DNA from: Vanilla planifolia
Taxonomy: Eukaryota; Streptophyta; Magnoliopsida; Asparagales; Orchidaceae
Length of the DNA stretch: 64,000 nt
NCBI GenBank assembly: GCA_023846275.1
Contig: CM043868.1
Coordinates: 9,319,653-9,383,652 of the forward strand
Direction: 5' to 3'
Shown: positions 24,556-39,284 of the stretch, piece after piece
Position numbering within the stretch: the first letter of the stretch is position 1
How the letters are laid out: each line of letters begins with the position of its first letter
Notes under the pieces: model-generated
Databases searched by the model: none
What the model was told of the DNA's origin: nothing
Seen by the model: only the letters and a program-made list of their open reading frames with translations
Made by a program: the position numbers and the translations under genes

Positions 24556-27500
24556 ATCAACCAACTTTAGACACTACTAGAGATCATAGATGAGGTGTTT
24601 CATGTAGTGATAAAGTGTTATGTATTTATTGAGGATCCTTAGAATCTTACAAAGTTATGCCATGTGATTGGACTTTCTTATAAGAAAGTACTAGATCATA
24701 TGATAAGATAAGAGTGTTAGACCTTATGTCATGTATTTGAGTGGGCATGAAGAAATTTTTAGATTACTAGTGGGACACTGACATTTGATTAGACACCTTA
24801 CATGATTGTGCTTATGTTTATGATAAATAATTGAGAGAACCAATGGGATATCTAATAAATAATATTTCTTGGAGTTATATCATTACATACTTATTCTTAT
24901 AATGTGATTTGAAGATTCTTTATAGAGCTTTGTCTTAATCCTTCTTTTTTTACATGCTACTCCAAAGAGACAGAAACTTAGGAGATAAAGTTGTGTGCTT
25001 TTGTGTTGTATATGTAGTAGTTTCAATAGTCTTGCTTGTATCTTTAAATTCAATAGCAGTGATGTTATTTCATTATAGCTCAACTATTTGTATGTTGATA
25101 TACTAGGTATGTATTGGACATCTTATCTTATACTTGGATATTAGCATATTTTATACTATTCTTATATGCTAGATTTTTGGACTTATGTATTATTTATGAG
25201 TTATAATGTTTCCTCGATATGGTGGCATGTATGGATTGCATTACAGGTTTCTTGAGTACCATGTATGCTAGTGTAGTTGATGAGTTACCATACAATGAAC
25301 TAATTTAGTATCAATTGGGTGACCAAATGATAAAGAGCATTATTCATTTTGGACAACATACCATGAACATGATTAAATTTTGGCATCATAACACCTAGTA
25401 AGAATTTCTTACTTGATGAGTGAAAGATAGTTAACGAAGTACATTGACTGATGTATGGGTTTTATTTCATCTAGAGATTTGTTAAAAAAGTTTTAGTATT
25501 AAAACATTTAGTATGACACTTGATTACCTTGCTTTTATTGAATTTTATTATCTTTTTTATTGATATGTATGACTTTCTTAAATGACGGGTGTGTCGATAC
25601 TACCTCATCAATATAGCTATTGATTCCAATTTTTGTCATTTTTAGTATTAACACTTTTGTTGCATTTTATAGGTCGATTATATCTTCGCAACTTTTTTAT
25701 ATAATTTGAGCCAAAGTCACTGTATGACATGTTTAATAGGATTATGGATTTTTCTTATTGAGCAAGTTTACTTTGTATGATTTTTAAGTTCATCTAAATC
25801 AAGAATTGCAAATAGTTCTTATTGTGACTCTATATTTCCATTACTAATTTCTCTTAAACCCCACCACATTTCTTTATTGCCTATTTCTTACCATCAAATA
25901 AGTTTTAACCATTGCATAAATGTTTGGTTTATACCTTGGAATAAGTGTTTCACTTATTGTTAAAAATAAAATGAAATTGAAGTCATGTTATTAAACGCCT
26001 AAACATTAATTCAATAGCTTTAGGTTGAAATTTATAAGTCCTTAGCATATGTTAAGCTATCCCAAATTTTTTTAATGTCATTTAATTAGTGATTGAGTTG
26101 GTTTCTATGTTTAATTTCAAAGCAAAATTGATTTTCTTATTGCTAAAAACAATAAAGCTTTCAATATCTTGCATATCTACTTTCTAGAATGTCTTGGTTA
26201 ACAACATAACTTAATAAGAATCCAATCAAATGTACCTTCAAACTTATAATTTAGTTTTTTTAAATAGGCTTATAATCCTAATCTAGAATTATGCTTTATA
26301 AGTTGTAGAGGTTTTAAAGTCCATGTTGATCACCTTAAAACTTCCTAAACTTAACATTTTGTTGAAGTTACTATTTTGAAATTTTGACAAAGTTTTGGAT
26401 TCTAATTAAACAAGTAAAATAGTTTTAAAAATCTAAAAGTGCCCATTTCATTTTTCAAACTTTCAAATTTTATAAATTCACTGAATTGCATGTTGTAAAC
26501 TTGAAAAAAATCTATTATTTAGTCAATTTTGACCATAATAAGTGTGACGAACTCCAGATGCTTTTAGAGGTTGTTCACCCAAGATATTTAAACCATAACC
26601 AAACTATTGAAAGAAAATTTTTCAATAACTCACACCCCTTGAAACATCGATGAACTAAACAATGAGTCAAACATGAAACTACAATAATTATAATGATGAC
26701 TATGTGAGAGAGTGAAAGAATAAGGATAAGAGAGTTCACACACTTGCCAATCTATTTTTTTAGGCTCTAAAGAACAACACCAACAGTTTGGGAAGAAGAA
26801 AAAAGAGATAACAAATATCATTATAGTCGACTTTACAAGAACATTTGTAATACTCCCCATCAAATTAATGTTTGAGTTCTTATTTGTGATAGTATTGGTC
26901 TTTGAGAGATGTTTTGGTAATTGCTTAAAGGTCATGGATCATTACTTTGATAAGCATGATATGATTGGACACCATCAAGTCAAGTTTTGTCAATATGAGT
27001 TAGAAGGGCGATGTAATTATGAAAGATGAAAGGACATTTGTTGAAATTTCTTTTGCTAATAATTAAATAGTTAGAGGAACTTCGAATGAAACAATATCTT
27101 CCATTAACTTATACACCTAAGCAAGGAATGAGTAATGTACAAGAGATTGCAAACTATATAAGATGGTCACAAGGTGAAACTACAATTTCTCACTCAATGT
27201 TTGTAACCATGTGACAAACATTATGAACACCTTTTAAAGCTCCATCCCATGATAAAGTTAAGGCCATTATAGAAGTTATTACTTAGCAACAATTATGTAG
27301 ATGAGTGTGTGATTGTGAAAGGAAAGAACATTATGCATAATATTGTTCAAATCAAGATATTTTACCTTACTAATTGAACTTATTAGTGAAAAAACTTGTT
27401 CTTCCCTTGTGGATCACACAAAAAAGAGAACATACTAATGTTGAGGATGACTTAAAATATCTATAGGAATCTGGTACCTTTAATCAATATACATGAGTTT

Positions 27501-30178
27501 TTATGAGAAAGTGAGTCTAGTAATATTACGAATATACTAGTTATTCCCTAAACTCACTGTGATAATAATGAGAGAATGATAAGATTATTGTGGAGGGTGA
27601 GTTGAATGCTACTAACAAGGGTCTTAAAGGAATTATCTTTGAGATTTAAGGAGATTATTCTAAAACTATTTAAGAGAGAGTATAGACTACATTTTAAGAT
27701 AATAAATATATAATTGAATGAAAATATCTTGATATTCTTCTAAATGAATGCAACTATTTTTTGTAGAAACCATATATTTGATATTTTTTTAATTTTTTCC
27801 TCTAATAACTTTTTGCGAATTTATTTGCCTAGTATATAGTATCACTTGAGATTTTTCTAAAGTGCTGAATTTATCCTCATCATCACCATCATTATGCCTC
27901 GATCTTTACTAGAAATACTACTTCCAACATTGCCATGAGATTCATTAATTGCTACCTTTAATAATTCATCTATTTTTCTTTTTCTATACAATTTGAACAA
28001 TATAGAAGATCTAGTTTTGTCATATTGGATATAAGCCATTTTCTTTTCAACCACGTTAGTTGTTTCTTTTATTATTGCTTAGAGATTACCATCAACAAAT
28101 CTTTTGGAATGGGAGGATCCATTATTTTTTAATGAGTCATTTGATCTCTAAGATACATTATCACCAAATTATTCATAACCTCTCACAAAAATTGCAAGAG
28201 ACCTCCTAGTAGATAGTGGTACAACCATCTTCTATTTTATGATAGGCAAAGGCATGATTTTGATAGTCCGACTTCTAGTCAAAATTGTGTTAGTATCAAA
28301 GGATTCATTTGTTGTCCAAGTTTTGTCATTCGTTCAAATTATTAAGTTATTTTTTGTGACATGATACTGTCAATAAAAAGTGTCCTCAACATTATAGCCT
28401 TTATCAAAGATAGAGTTCTACACTGTCTTCAGAGATAAATAATAGATTCTACTAATGACATGCTTCTTCAACTAATCATTAAAGACAAGTTTTTTTATAA
28501 ATCATGATAGTTGACATTATGAACACAAGCTACTCAATGATATGACTTTTGATACCAATGCTTATTATTTTTAGAAATTGTACTTCTAAATCTTTTGTGA
28601 TTTGGTCATGCATTTGTATATATGAATATATTTTATACCTTGAGCCATCTTGGGATAGGCCCAATGGATAAGAATATGTCAAGATTAAGGTGGGTCAACT
28701 TATATAGTTTTTAGATTCACCTTGTTAATATTATATAATCAAATCATCATATCATATGATTAAAGGAAACATAGTTAATTCGATTGTTATGTCCATCACT
28801 TTGGGGTGGCTAGTTATCGCCAACTACTCTAGGAAATTACAAAGTTATCCTATGAAGTTTGTTATAGGCTACACTTGGCAATCTCCTACTCTAGGAAATT
28901 ACTATTATAATATTGAGGTTTTTATAAATAGGGATGCTCATCATGTTATAAGTAATAAAATTTTGAATGAAGTTATGAAATAATATCGTCAAGCTTGTTT
29001 GATATGAGCATGTCATTTATGACAATCTAATGATGTGATTCTAGAGGTATCTTGGGAAGATGAGTGAGAGGAACAAATAGGGAGATGCAAACGTGTAATC
29101 TTATATTTATATACTAACAAATCTCTATGAGAGGGCTTAACCTTACTACCATTTATTTTTTCTTACTAAGAAAATTAATTATTGTGCCAAATTCTTTAGT
29201 TTGCATAAGTGAACATTTGAATTTCTTTATTTGCATTCTAAGAACTCTACTATAGTAAACCTTATCACTTCACCATCAACTTGATTACATTAGATGTGGA
29301 TTACTAAACTACTCTCCTTTTAAGTTGACATTTCTTATGTAAAAGATTTATTTGAGTCATTAGCTTCTTGAGAAGTTCTTACTTCATGATCCTTGGATTT
29401 TTTTTATTCAAAAGTAAAGCACATAGGATAGTTCCTTTTATAGATATATTGCTTGGACCTTAGCATGTCTCTATTATTTATAAGATAATGATAGTTTTTA
29501 GCATATCATCTTACATCAAATTAGTATTGAGCATGGTTAGCTTTAGGAAATTATATGTTTTTACTTTATCATTAAATAACCATCTTCTAATTTCTACACC
29601 TGTTGCTAATTGATGAAGTTTTTTTTTTTAAAAAAAATCTTATTTACAAGTTGAATGCCACAACATTTCTTTATTTGTATGTTCTCTAAGTAAGAACTTT
29701 GTTTCCAACGCAATAGTTTATTACCATTAAGTCCAAAAAATAATATAGAATATTTGTTTCTTGACTAGCACAACTAGAAAAACACACATATACCAATTAG
29801 AATAACATGGAGATAATATGTCAAATAGAACTCATAGATTAAGTAGATTTATAATAGGTGACTTCAAAGTGGAGGAATTATTTTTTGAAAATGAACCTAA
29901 CCAATTAGAATGTTGACTTACTCATTGATCTACTCCATATATGTCTATCATGAAAGACATGAAATGGATGATGATCATCAAGTTAACATAATTAAAGTAA
30001 AAATTCTAAACTTTGATGAAATTTTAGTCCCTAGAGCATATCATGACTAAGAAATAAGAATTGAGTATTATTTTAATTAGTATGATGTCAATGAGCACAA
30101 AAACTATCATTTTATAAAAACCAAGCTTACATCACTTGTAAAGTTATTTGTTTTCATATTAGAAAAATTATTACCTTT

Positions 30179-32120
30179 ATGAACATCAAGCATTACTTTA
30201 ATTATGAGAAGAATTCAAGATTCTCTTATAAGTTTAATATATACCTACATCTTATTTTGATGAATTTTTGGATAAATAACATCTATCCCAAGGTTCAAAG
30301 ATTGTTGATGAATATATTACTAAATTTAAAGTTTAAATACTCAGATGTAGTGTCCAAAAACAAAATTAACTAGTACTATCTCAATTTCAAGCTAAGCTTT
30401 GAGAGTCTATTCATCTTAAATTATATTTAAAAAATATTACTAGTTTAGAAAATACGTATAAAATGACTTGTCATATTGAAGGATTTAGATGATCAATTAC
30501 TTATAAGAGTGAGGTTCCTTCAACCATATCTCACCCTCAGACTCATACCATTACTTCTATTATTCTTATTTTTTTTACTCCAAAAAAAACATATGCCCTT
30601 CCACCTATACACCAACATGTTAAATCCAACTCCAAGGCAAATCATCTACTAATTCTAGTATTGAGTGCTACCAATATCATGGGATCAGGTAATCACAACC
30701 TAGTGCCCTAAGAGGGCTTTACATATAAACATAAAATAAGTAGAAGAAATTATTAAAATTAAGAAAAAGGAGATTATATAGCCAACTAACAAAGAATTAT
30801 AAGCACTAAGTGAAAGCCTTTATTATAATTGACCAAATAGAACTATGTTGGGGTACACTTTGACTACACTAAAGCCATTTAAATTAGTAATGAACTAATA
30901 TTTTAGCACCTTCATTAGAATAAAATACTAATCTTATAGAATCATTATAGATAATGAAAGTTATATCAATGTCATAGTATAGAATACTGCTAAAATGATA
31001 GATTTAATACTCACAGAGTATTCCTACCCATATACATCAATAAAACCTCAATTTTCATAAAAAAACATGTTACAATTCTTTAAAATTTAGTTAATATTCT
31101 GAAAAATTATGATGTGATATTATTCTAAAGTAGGTAAATAAACTTCTCTTAAGGAAACCATGGTTATATAATCAAGATGATATCTTAAAAGTAAAGATGT
31201 GTACTTTCATATACTAAAAAAAAAAATCACACTATATCCTTCACATCTCTTAAAAAAATGTTTATCTTAAGTACTCCAAAAGAAAAAGATAAAGGAAAAG
31301 AAAAATTACTTAGTATCATTTCATTAGTTAAGATTGAAAGGGATATACCCAATGATGATGTTATTTTGTTTGTGGTAATTTGGGAAGCTTGTATTAATAT
31401 ACCCTCCTCGTCACTCATCATCCAACCTTTTTTTGGAAGAATTTACAAATGTATTTCCTAATAGCTTGTTAGACATAGTCCTACCATTGAGAGACATTTT
31501 GCATAATATAGACTTAATATTGTTGCTTCATTACCACATTTACCACATTATCAATTAAATCCATTAGCTCATGTAGAACTTTAATTTTTATCAACTTATA
31601 ATCTCCAAATGGACGAAAAAACAAAAGTAGTCAATTAAAGCTTAAGAAACCTTCTTCTTTATAGACTAGTTGGAGAGCATGTTTTAACTTGAGATCTTTT
31701 ATTGTTATGTGCTAACTTTTCGTATAATAATTCTATTAATCAAATAATGGGTTTGAGTACCTTTGAAATTTGTTTGAAATCACCCTTGGAGTTTTTTTAT
31801 CTTATGATTTCTAGACTTCTTGATTGAGTCTTTTGCTGATCATGTTTCATCATTACTCAAACTTATTATGAAATAAATTAACTTAAATAATAAAATATAT
31901 AAATAACTAGTAGATAGTTATAGACAACTTATAGAATTATTTTAAGATAATTATGTGATGATCCATGCTAGATGTGAGCGTTTTCCACTAAGAACCCCTA
32001 AAAAATTGTGTGCATATTGTGTTGGATATTGTAAAACTTTAAAGATTTATCTCAGTGCTACTTTTAATATTGAGAATTTCTTACCTTATGATGAGCAGAG
32101 ATCTTCTATTTTTTTCATCA
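30179..32120 (+). mobile_element. Ty3/gypsy retrotransposon fossil (gag-pol remains)
   Basis: The plus strand retains, in order: a gag segment (about 30250-30490), a zinc-knuckle-like stretch (about 30670-30740), a protease-like region (about 30930-31200), the segment that normally precedes reverse transcriptase (about 31480-31560), and the C-terminal end of integrase with a SATFN-like block (about 32040-32110). It is badly broken, with many interruptions and missing parts. LTRs were not delimited. The element is old compared with the solo LTR and the LINE. Confidence 0.6.
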
Positions 32121-32851
32121 TCCTAATTTTGTGAAGATCAAAAAAAATTCTCACTTTTATTTTACAATCATCTTTTAAGTATTTAAGAAAAGTAAACATT
32201 TACTATATTTTCATAAATCTATAATTCACACAAATACTTTTCTCATATTATATTTTATATTCAAGATTGAAAAGGTGTTCTCCAAAATATGGACAATCAA
32301 ACAACCAATTTGTTTTTTAAAAGTATTTTCACAAAAAATAAATTAAAAATTATATACCAAAAGATGTCTAAATTTCAAGTATAATTTTTATTAGAAAAAA
32401 TAAATTCAAATAAATAACTTTTATATAATTCTTCTATTTAAACAATTAAACTTTCATGAAATAAGAAATATATAAAATTAGAATTCCAATCACAGAAAAT
32501 TCTACACAAAGAACAGAATTTTCATTGCATATATTTCTGATGCAGCCATTTTCAGATTTGTATTTTCTTCTGTCATGGTTGTATTGAACGAAGTAAACGT
32601 AAAGTAAACCTTACTTTTTTCCAAAGCATTACGCTTTATATTATGATAAAATAAAGAAGTTTTATTTTTGACAACACTAACGCTGTTTCTACACCGCATC
32701 ACTGGGAAAATGGCTTCTACACAAACGACAATAATACGATAAAAAAAAAAAAGATTCAAATAAGTTAATTTTTGAAAATGTTTTATATTTATAAAAAAAA
32801 ATTTAATTAAAAAAATTAATTAAAAGCTCAATTTACGAAAGGGACTATTTT
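32121..32851. other. Spacer between the gypsy fossil and the PLR fragment
   Basis: AT-rich sequence with no gene. The similarity to PLR copy 2 begins abruptly at 32852, and nothing to its left matches intron 2 of either full gene. Confidence 0.5.
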
Positions 32852-33319
32852 TGAAATGCTTATTTATTGTTCCATTGTAGCAATCTATGTTGACGAGGAT
32901 GACATTGCAACATACACCATCAAGAAAATCAATGATCAACGAACACTAAACAAGACCTTGTATATTAGACCACCTGAGAACATACTCTCACAAAGAGAAG
33001 TGATTAAGGCTTGGGAAGAGCTCATTGGTAAGGAGCTCAAGTAGACCAACATTTCAAAAGAGGACTTCCTTAATATCATTAGAGGTGAATGGATGAAACC
33101 TTTTCCTTTCAAACTATTTATAGAACTCATAGTAGGCTTTACTTACATCATTCAAAGCAAGTATATGAACAACAAGTTGGCCTAGGACACTACTACCATG
33201 TCTTCTATGAAGGTTGTTTGGCAAATTTTGAGATAGGGGATTTGGGGGAGGAGGCTTCGAATCTATATCCTAAGGTTGCATATACTCGAGTTAAGGGTTA
33301 TTTAAAGTGTTATTTGTGA
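32852..33319 (+). pseudogene. PLR: PLR fragment: end of intron 2, exons 3 and 4
   Basis: This matches PLR copy 2 from 46999 onward: the last bases of intron 2, exon 3 equivalent 32881-33084, intron 3 and exon 4 equivalent 33156-33319. Exon 3 differs from copy 2 at 6 of 204 bases. Exons 1 and 2 and the promoter are absent. The CAG glutamine codon of ELKQTN is TAG here (33042-33044), and the intron 3 acceptor TTTCAG of copy 2 reads ATTCAA. It therefore cannot make a reductase. It encodes only the C-terminal substrate-binding part of the ancestral enzyme. It is much closer to copy 2 than to copy 1, so it is a recent derivative of the copy 2 lineage. Confidence 0.9.
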
Positions 33320-33903
33320 ACTTCTTTCTAAAACTTAGTGATGATGTCATGTGTTAATGGGTGTTTTTTTGCTTGTTGAGTTTCAATGTGTTTTGAGTCA
33401 GAATAAGGGAACTTGTAGTATTATAGTAAAAACAATGCATTGAATTTCTGATTAGTTTGTCACAATTGTTTGGGTCAATATTGAAACTAAGTTCAACACA
33501 TAGGCGTTTGCGACTTGCTTAACTTCAAAAGTTATGATATTTCTTTCTTCTTCTAGATTAAGAATTATGTTAGTGTGTAGATCAATTCATGGGTGATGAA
33601 AAATAAGACATAATATGAAGTAAAAAAGTGAGGTGTCTAAGCTCAAAAAGACTCATAAAATTGTTGAGATCTTAAGATGGTGGCCTTAAATAGTTGACTC
33701 TGGAAAGTCTTAAGATAGGATCATGGGTGTTAGAAGCATGGTATGGTCTTGAGATATTAATTGCTTGAGTGGATTCAATCAGTGAACTCAAAAGCAAGGT
33801 TATAACCTTCATCATGATTTAAGTACTTTGTAAATCCATTGTTCATTTTAGGAAGTTAGTTTGCTAGAAGAAAAATGGTATTTATGTAAAAAGATAGTTC
33901 TCT
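33320..33903. repeat. Duplicated 3' flank of the PLR fragment
   Basis: This is collinear with about 47464-48042 downstream of copy 2. Similarity ends near 33903, after a block like GAAGTTAGTTTGC(T/A)AGAAGAAAAAT. The whole duplicated piece is 32852-33903, about 1.05 kb. Confidence 0.8.
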
Positions 33904-36900
33904 CAAGATTAGTAAATGTAAGATTTTTTTTTTTTGGTCTAGTATTCGTATATTGGCTCTTCAACGTTAGTATTACAAAGACATTCATCCAGTATTTTGT
34001 AAAGAATACGAGTAAAAGAAAATTGATCTTTGTTGCTAAAACTACAAGTAAAATGGCAATTTGGACCACGCAGAAGCCATCTTTCGAGGCCCGAAACTGT
34101 TCGGCTGGAATCGCATTCTCAAATGAACCATAAATCAGTTCTTATAATATTATTTCGTTATATAGTCCTTTAACTAATTAGAAAATAGAGACGAAACATT
34201 ACATTTCCTCAAGCATTTTTCCTTGAAATATCATAAAAATAAATGTTAAAGAAAGTCTATATCAAGAAAAGTGTTTATAATTAGAAAAGCTATAGATGAT
34301 ATTGTAGTCAATGAAGCTGCTGTCAAAGATAGAATTTGTAATTTGGTATAGGGAATATTGGATTTTGAATGTAAAAATTTTATTGAAGAGGAATAAAATG
34401 AAAAAAAAAAAAAGCTATTATGGTCCTACTTAATGGATAGTCAAATATTTTGAAGACATGATTCATATATATTTTCAAAAAATAATTTTATTTGCATTCC
34501 ATCCAAAATTTCATTATTATTGTAAAGCCTATTTTAAAAAATATGTTTCATTAATGTGATGCAACATGATTATTATTCTTTTAGTTACTCATAACAAATT
34601 TATTTCTAATTTTTACTAAGAAATCATAAATTTGTATGTTATAAACATATGAAAACAAACTCATAACTATTAAACTAATAAGATATATTGATTAGTATCA
34701 CATTAATCTATGAAGTTTACCCATTAAGAAAAGTTTTATAAACTTTTGCAACAGCTAATATAGAGTGTCAATACGCATATGAAAGTTTTCAATTGGATGG
34801 TGTGGTTTCTATATTGTTTTTAACGTTACAAGATATAAAGTTATGATGGTTTTGAGGTTACCCATTAATTTTAATGATGCAGCATAAAAGCACTGACACG
34901 TTCTCAAAAAAGCATATTTTTTTATAGTTTGTAGGTATACAATTTAGGAATACATAACTAAAGGAGTGTTATAATTTTTAAAAAAACAAAATGACTAATA
35001 GTCATAGAAAAGATATACGATATGTAATGACGATGACATGTCAAAGATTAACTAAGGAAAGCACCCAGTCTTTAATATCAAGTAAAAAAGTATGTGCACC
35101 TAAAAAAAAGTCTCTTCTTTCTTCCTTCATAATGGTTTTTGGAGAATGTTATTGTGAGCCACCATAGGAGAAACATACTAAGAAGCTTTTAACAGCTTTC
35201 TAATTCTAATGAATATAATTTAGAGTCTATTACGAGATTTTTTCCCATGTTTGGTCTCTAATATAATTTTGTGTGTTTTCTATTCAACCTTTGATTTTTT
35301 TTCTTTTACTAACATTTTCAATGTGTTACTCTATTTTGTCATTTTTTCAATCTAAGGCAAAATATTAAAAGTTTTGGTTAATAAGTGATTTTTTTTTTCT
35401 GGATAATTGAGCATAAAAAGTTAATCTCTACAATTATCTAAAAGAATTCATCTATTACTTAAGTGGGATTTGTTACATTGCATCTCCTAACTATTCATAT
35501 CAAGTTTGGAGGACAAAGTTATAAAGTTTTTTCTATTTTAAAATTTTTAGTAATAACTAGATTTTCACAAAAATAAACATCTAATATTGAAAGGTTTGAA
35601 GACAAAAATTTTGGGTTCTAAAGGATACAAATAAAGGATTTCTATTAAAAGAACTTGCATTAGCCTTAGACAAAAACTGAGTCGATGAAGTAAAAAATTA
35701 AGATCTATTATTTGATAAATATTGAGAATGCTATAATTGCCTTTAGCAAGAAATGACTTAATGCTTAATTATGGTAATGCATGATATGTGTTTGAAGCCC
35801 TTAATGAGGACATAGAGCTTAAGTGGTAGGAGAACATTTAGTTTTTCCTTAGTTATGGAAGAGAAAATGCACAACATGCAACATGGATGTAGAGTTATGA
35901 GTATGTTAAAGTCCTAGAGATGAAGTATTTTATGTCCAAAAAAGGAGTTTTTGCACTACAACCATGACAATGAGGGATATGTAAAGGATTATAATGATTC
36001 AAATGTAACAAGATGAATGGAATAAAAAAGGGAGTAAGAACTTAGCTTTTGTTAAGGATTAATAGAGCTAATCGATTGAGACCTTTCCTTTTCTGTATCA
36101 AAGGCTTGTGTCATCATATTATCAATTCTAGCCTTGGCTTGAGTTATCTTCTCATCTTCCTCATTTGCAGGTAGCTAAGTGATATTTGTTGGTGGGTGCA
36201 CTTGAGGCATTGATGTCTCCCACAGCTTTTCAATTAAGGACTTTTATTGGAATATTTATATTGTTGTAAGGAGTGACCTTGTTTGTTGCATTTCATTTAA
36301 TAGTTTGGTGGATTATCATACGTTACTTTTTGTCAGAAACCATTATTGTTTCATTGCTTTTTGGACACATGATTATGGTTAGGAATTCCTTTGCTAAATT
36401 TACTTCCACCGAGGTATGGGAAACATTCAATTTGGTTATATTTTTTGTTGTAGCATCAAGTTCTGGTTGCGTTCCAATTATCAAAGCGATTGAATAAAAA
36501 CTTGTTTGTTAAACAATTAAATTGGAAAGTGTTCGAGTGAGACCTATACTAATGCTTAAGATAATTTCAAGTTCAACTAGAAAACGGAGTTCTATTTTAG
36601 GACCCAATTTGAAAACCAACAATTTTTTTGATATGATGCATCCAGCATTGTAGGTAATTAGCTTCCAAAGAAAATTAAATGAATACATGTCTATTATCAA
36701 GCAAGCTCATTGAAAAGCTCCTATGTAATTATGCCAAGTGATCTCCCATGGGAAAAGTTTCTAATGAATATGAGTTTGAATACTATGGCCACAAGTGAGT
36801 CATCCTTCTCAGCAACTCAGGTTCTCCTTTGTAAATTATAACTTTTTTTTTATTTTAATTAATGAAATTACTTTTTTTTTTTTGAGTCAAGGATCTTGGT

Positions 36901-37607
36901 GAAGAATTGATTTGGGGAGAAAACCCAGCCTTGGAGCTCCTTAAGGAAAAATTCTTATGACAAGAAGGTATGAGAGCCAAATTCTTAGTTAATACAAGCA
37001 AAAACAATATGCATACCTACCTTAGACCACCTCACTGCAACTCTTCCGAAGGACCTTCCTGTATAAATCTTTGACCCCTTGTTCAAATCTCCGTTATGCT
37101 CTGTCGAGCACAAATCTTAATTTATTGATTGATAAGTCATCAATTATCCATTGTAAGATCAATTCTCAAAATTTTTCCTTCATTTTCTCTACCCTCTCTC
37201 CTTAAACTCTCATTTTCCTTTTGTTAACTTTTACTCTTCTCTTAAACTTTTTTTTTCTTATTATTAGAACCCAATGTTCTCTCTCTAGTCTTTTTCTTTC
37301 TCTTGACTTCTCTCTCTTCTCTATTCTCTTCCCCTTGTCTTCAAATGGTGATGAACTAACAAAACACTGATTGGTGGTACAATTGTGACTCAAAGTTTTG
37401 CATAAGCACTCATTAACCAAAATCTTTCTCCACATTGATCCCATGTCCTTCAATCTCTATCGAAGCCCTATGGCTAAACAATGACAATTGAAATGAGGTG
37501 AGGAGGAAGGAAAGGATTAGGATTTCCTTTGGCTCATTTTCTCGAAATAAAAAAAAAGTGGAGGATCATTAGGGATTTAACTTAGTCAAGGTTAGGATTT
37601 AGGTTTA

Positions 37608-37611
<4 letters not shown>
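33904..37611. other. Unassigned AT-rich spacer
   Basis: No gene recognised. Open frames at 33861-34133, 36273-36497 and 37202-37453 (minus) lack known motifs. 37180-37340 is a pyrimidine-rich tract on the plus strand, which explains the last of these. A stretch near 35560-35700 faintly resembles copia gag but is not firm enough to call. Confidence 0.4.

Positions 37612-37668
<57 letters not shown>
37612..37668. repeat. (AT)n microsatellite, about 28 units
   Basis: An uninterrupted alternating AT/TA run of 57 bp, able to form cruciform or slipped structures and probably length-variable. Confidence 0.95.
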
Positions 37669-37670
<2 letters not shown>

Positions 37671-39284
37671 ATGATTATTTTTTTATCCTCTAATTTGAAT
37701 AATTTGTAAGAACTTCAAACAAACTCTAATTGAGATGAAATAATCTCATTAGACCTATTACAACAAGTTTTATCTAATAATATTTTTATTTTTGAATTTG
37801 TAAGTATTTCAAATTTTAATTCATCTTAACAAGTTTTATATGATATTCTACAATCTATAATTTCATTTCAAATTGTTAATACAATTTTATATTCCTAAGA
37901 ATTTGAGATCTTTATAATATTAATGTCATTCTAGAAAACTTTTTTTTACATTGGTTGCTATATGTTTCTTTTATTTAGACCTAACATTAGAATGACCCTA
38001 ATTTTATAATGTTTTACATTTTTGTTATAAAGCTTATGTTTGTTGAATTTGTGTTAATTGGTTTAACCTATTTCTATAATTTAATATTAGATATGTTATG
38101 AATGTACATTATAGAATCTTAAGGAACATTAAGGGAGATAGTTTTATAGTTTCTTTTTGATGGCATAAATAGATTATTTGGGATTTGGATCATATGAGTT
38201 GTATTAAATAATACTATGATAATAATATATTTTGATTTGATATTTACATGGTTTGAATATTAAAATATTACTGCAAGAAGAAGCTCAATAAATTATTTAT
38301 CTTTATAAATGAAATTTAGATTAATTATTTATAAGTATTTATTTATCTTTGAAAGAGGAATTTTATATATACTTAAAAGGTTTTCTAATTAAAGATATTT
38401 TTTAAAAAAATTTATCTAAGTGTTTCAAAAATAAAATAAATAAATAAATAAATAGATGACACTAATCAGATGTCACAAATCTTTCACCTCATTAATCCCA
38501 CACGAATGATTTATATATTAGGCTTGTGTATACATTGCAAGGATCCTCAATGGTATCATGACCAAAATAAATTGTCACTAAGTGCTCTTACCAAAGTAAG
38601 GAGGAGATTGGTAAGTCATACAATTTTGAAGTAAATCATAGTTTTAACTCATTTTTTAAATTATTTATTCATATTTTTAATTTAGTGCCAAGGAATTGGT
38701 AGACTAAGAATTACAAAGGTCTTACAAGTGCTACAAAGAGACTAGAGCTTAGTGTGTGGTGAGCAAGGACAACATGCCATGTGAGCAGTTGAACGTCTCT
38801 GTGCTTAGCTCATGCATAAGACTAATAAAACAATACTCCAAATTGGCTTTGCTATGCTTTAACAATTGGAGGAAACCAAGGCTACACCCTTTTAAGGAGA
38901 GGATGGCTTAAGAAATTTAGATGTATTGATATAACTATTATTTAAACATTTTTGTTTTTATAGATTCCATATTAAGTGTTAAAATAATTTTCGTAATCCT
39001 TAAGAAGCCAAATTTAACTACCTAGTTCATGCTTATAGATAGATTTTTTAAACTCTATACTTGAAATAGTGGGTCATTATGACAATATTGAGACGTGAAT
39101 TCTTTAGTAGTGAAAGAATCATGGATCAAATTCTTATTGATGTTCTTAGTAGCATTAAGGAGTACCATTGGGTTCAATATAAAGTTAGTGGCTAAAAAAG
39201 GGAACTAAATATTATAGTTTAATTTTTTGATATTAACATTTTTTTAAAAATTTCATTAATCAAATTTAAAAAATTAAACTTATA
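37669..39284. other. Unassigned AT-rich spacer
   Basis: No gene or known repeat was recognised. A short AAAT/AAATA run lies near 38437-38455. Confidence 0.4.

Larger units (their letters stand above)
22975..30150. other. Unassigned decayed repeat DNA
   Basis: No protein family could be recognised on either strand. The first part (to about 24600) contains two minisatellites described separately and a short GC-richer stretch near 22975-23090. About 28465-28545 repeats part of 10910-10990. Short open frames at 26630-26935 (minus) and 28756-28983 (plus) show no recognisable domain and are probably chance. The region interrupts the duplicated PLR block and is most likely old transposon DNA. Confidence 0.45.

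Noticed and set aside
26630-26935. 101-codon minus-strand frame with a hydrophobic segment
   Set aside because: No family recognised, and biased composition; not supportable as a gene.
35560-35900. Faint similarity to copia gag (WK-type motif)
   Set aside because: Too few matching positions to separate from chance.
36273-36497. Small hydrophobic open frame
   Set aside because: No homology recognised, no start context or partner, in repeat-rich AT DNA.
37202-37453. Lys/Arg/Glu-rich minus-strand frame
   Set aside because: Product of a pyrimidine-rich low-complexity tract on the plus strand.
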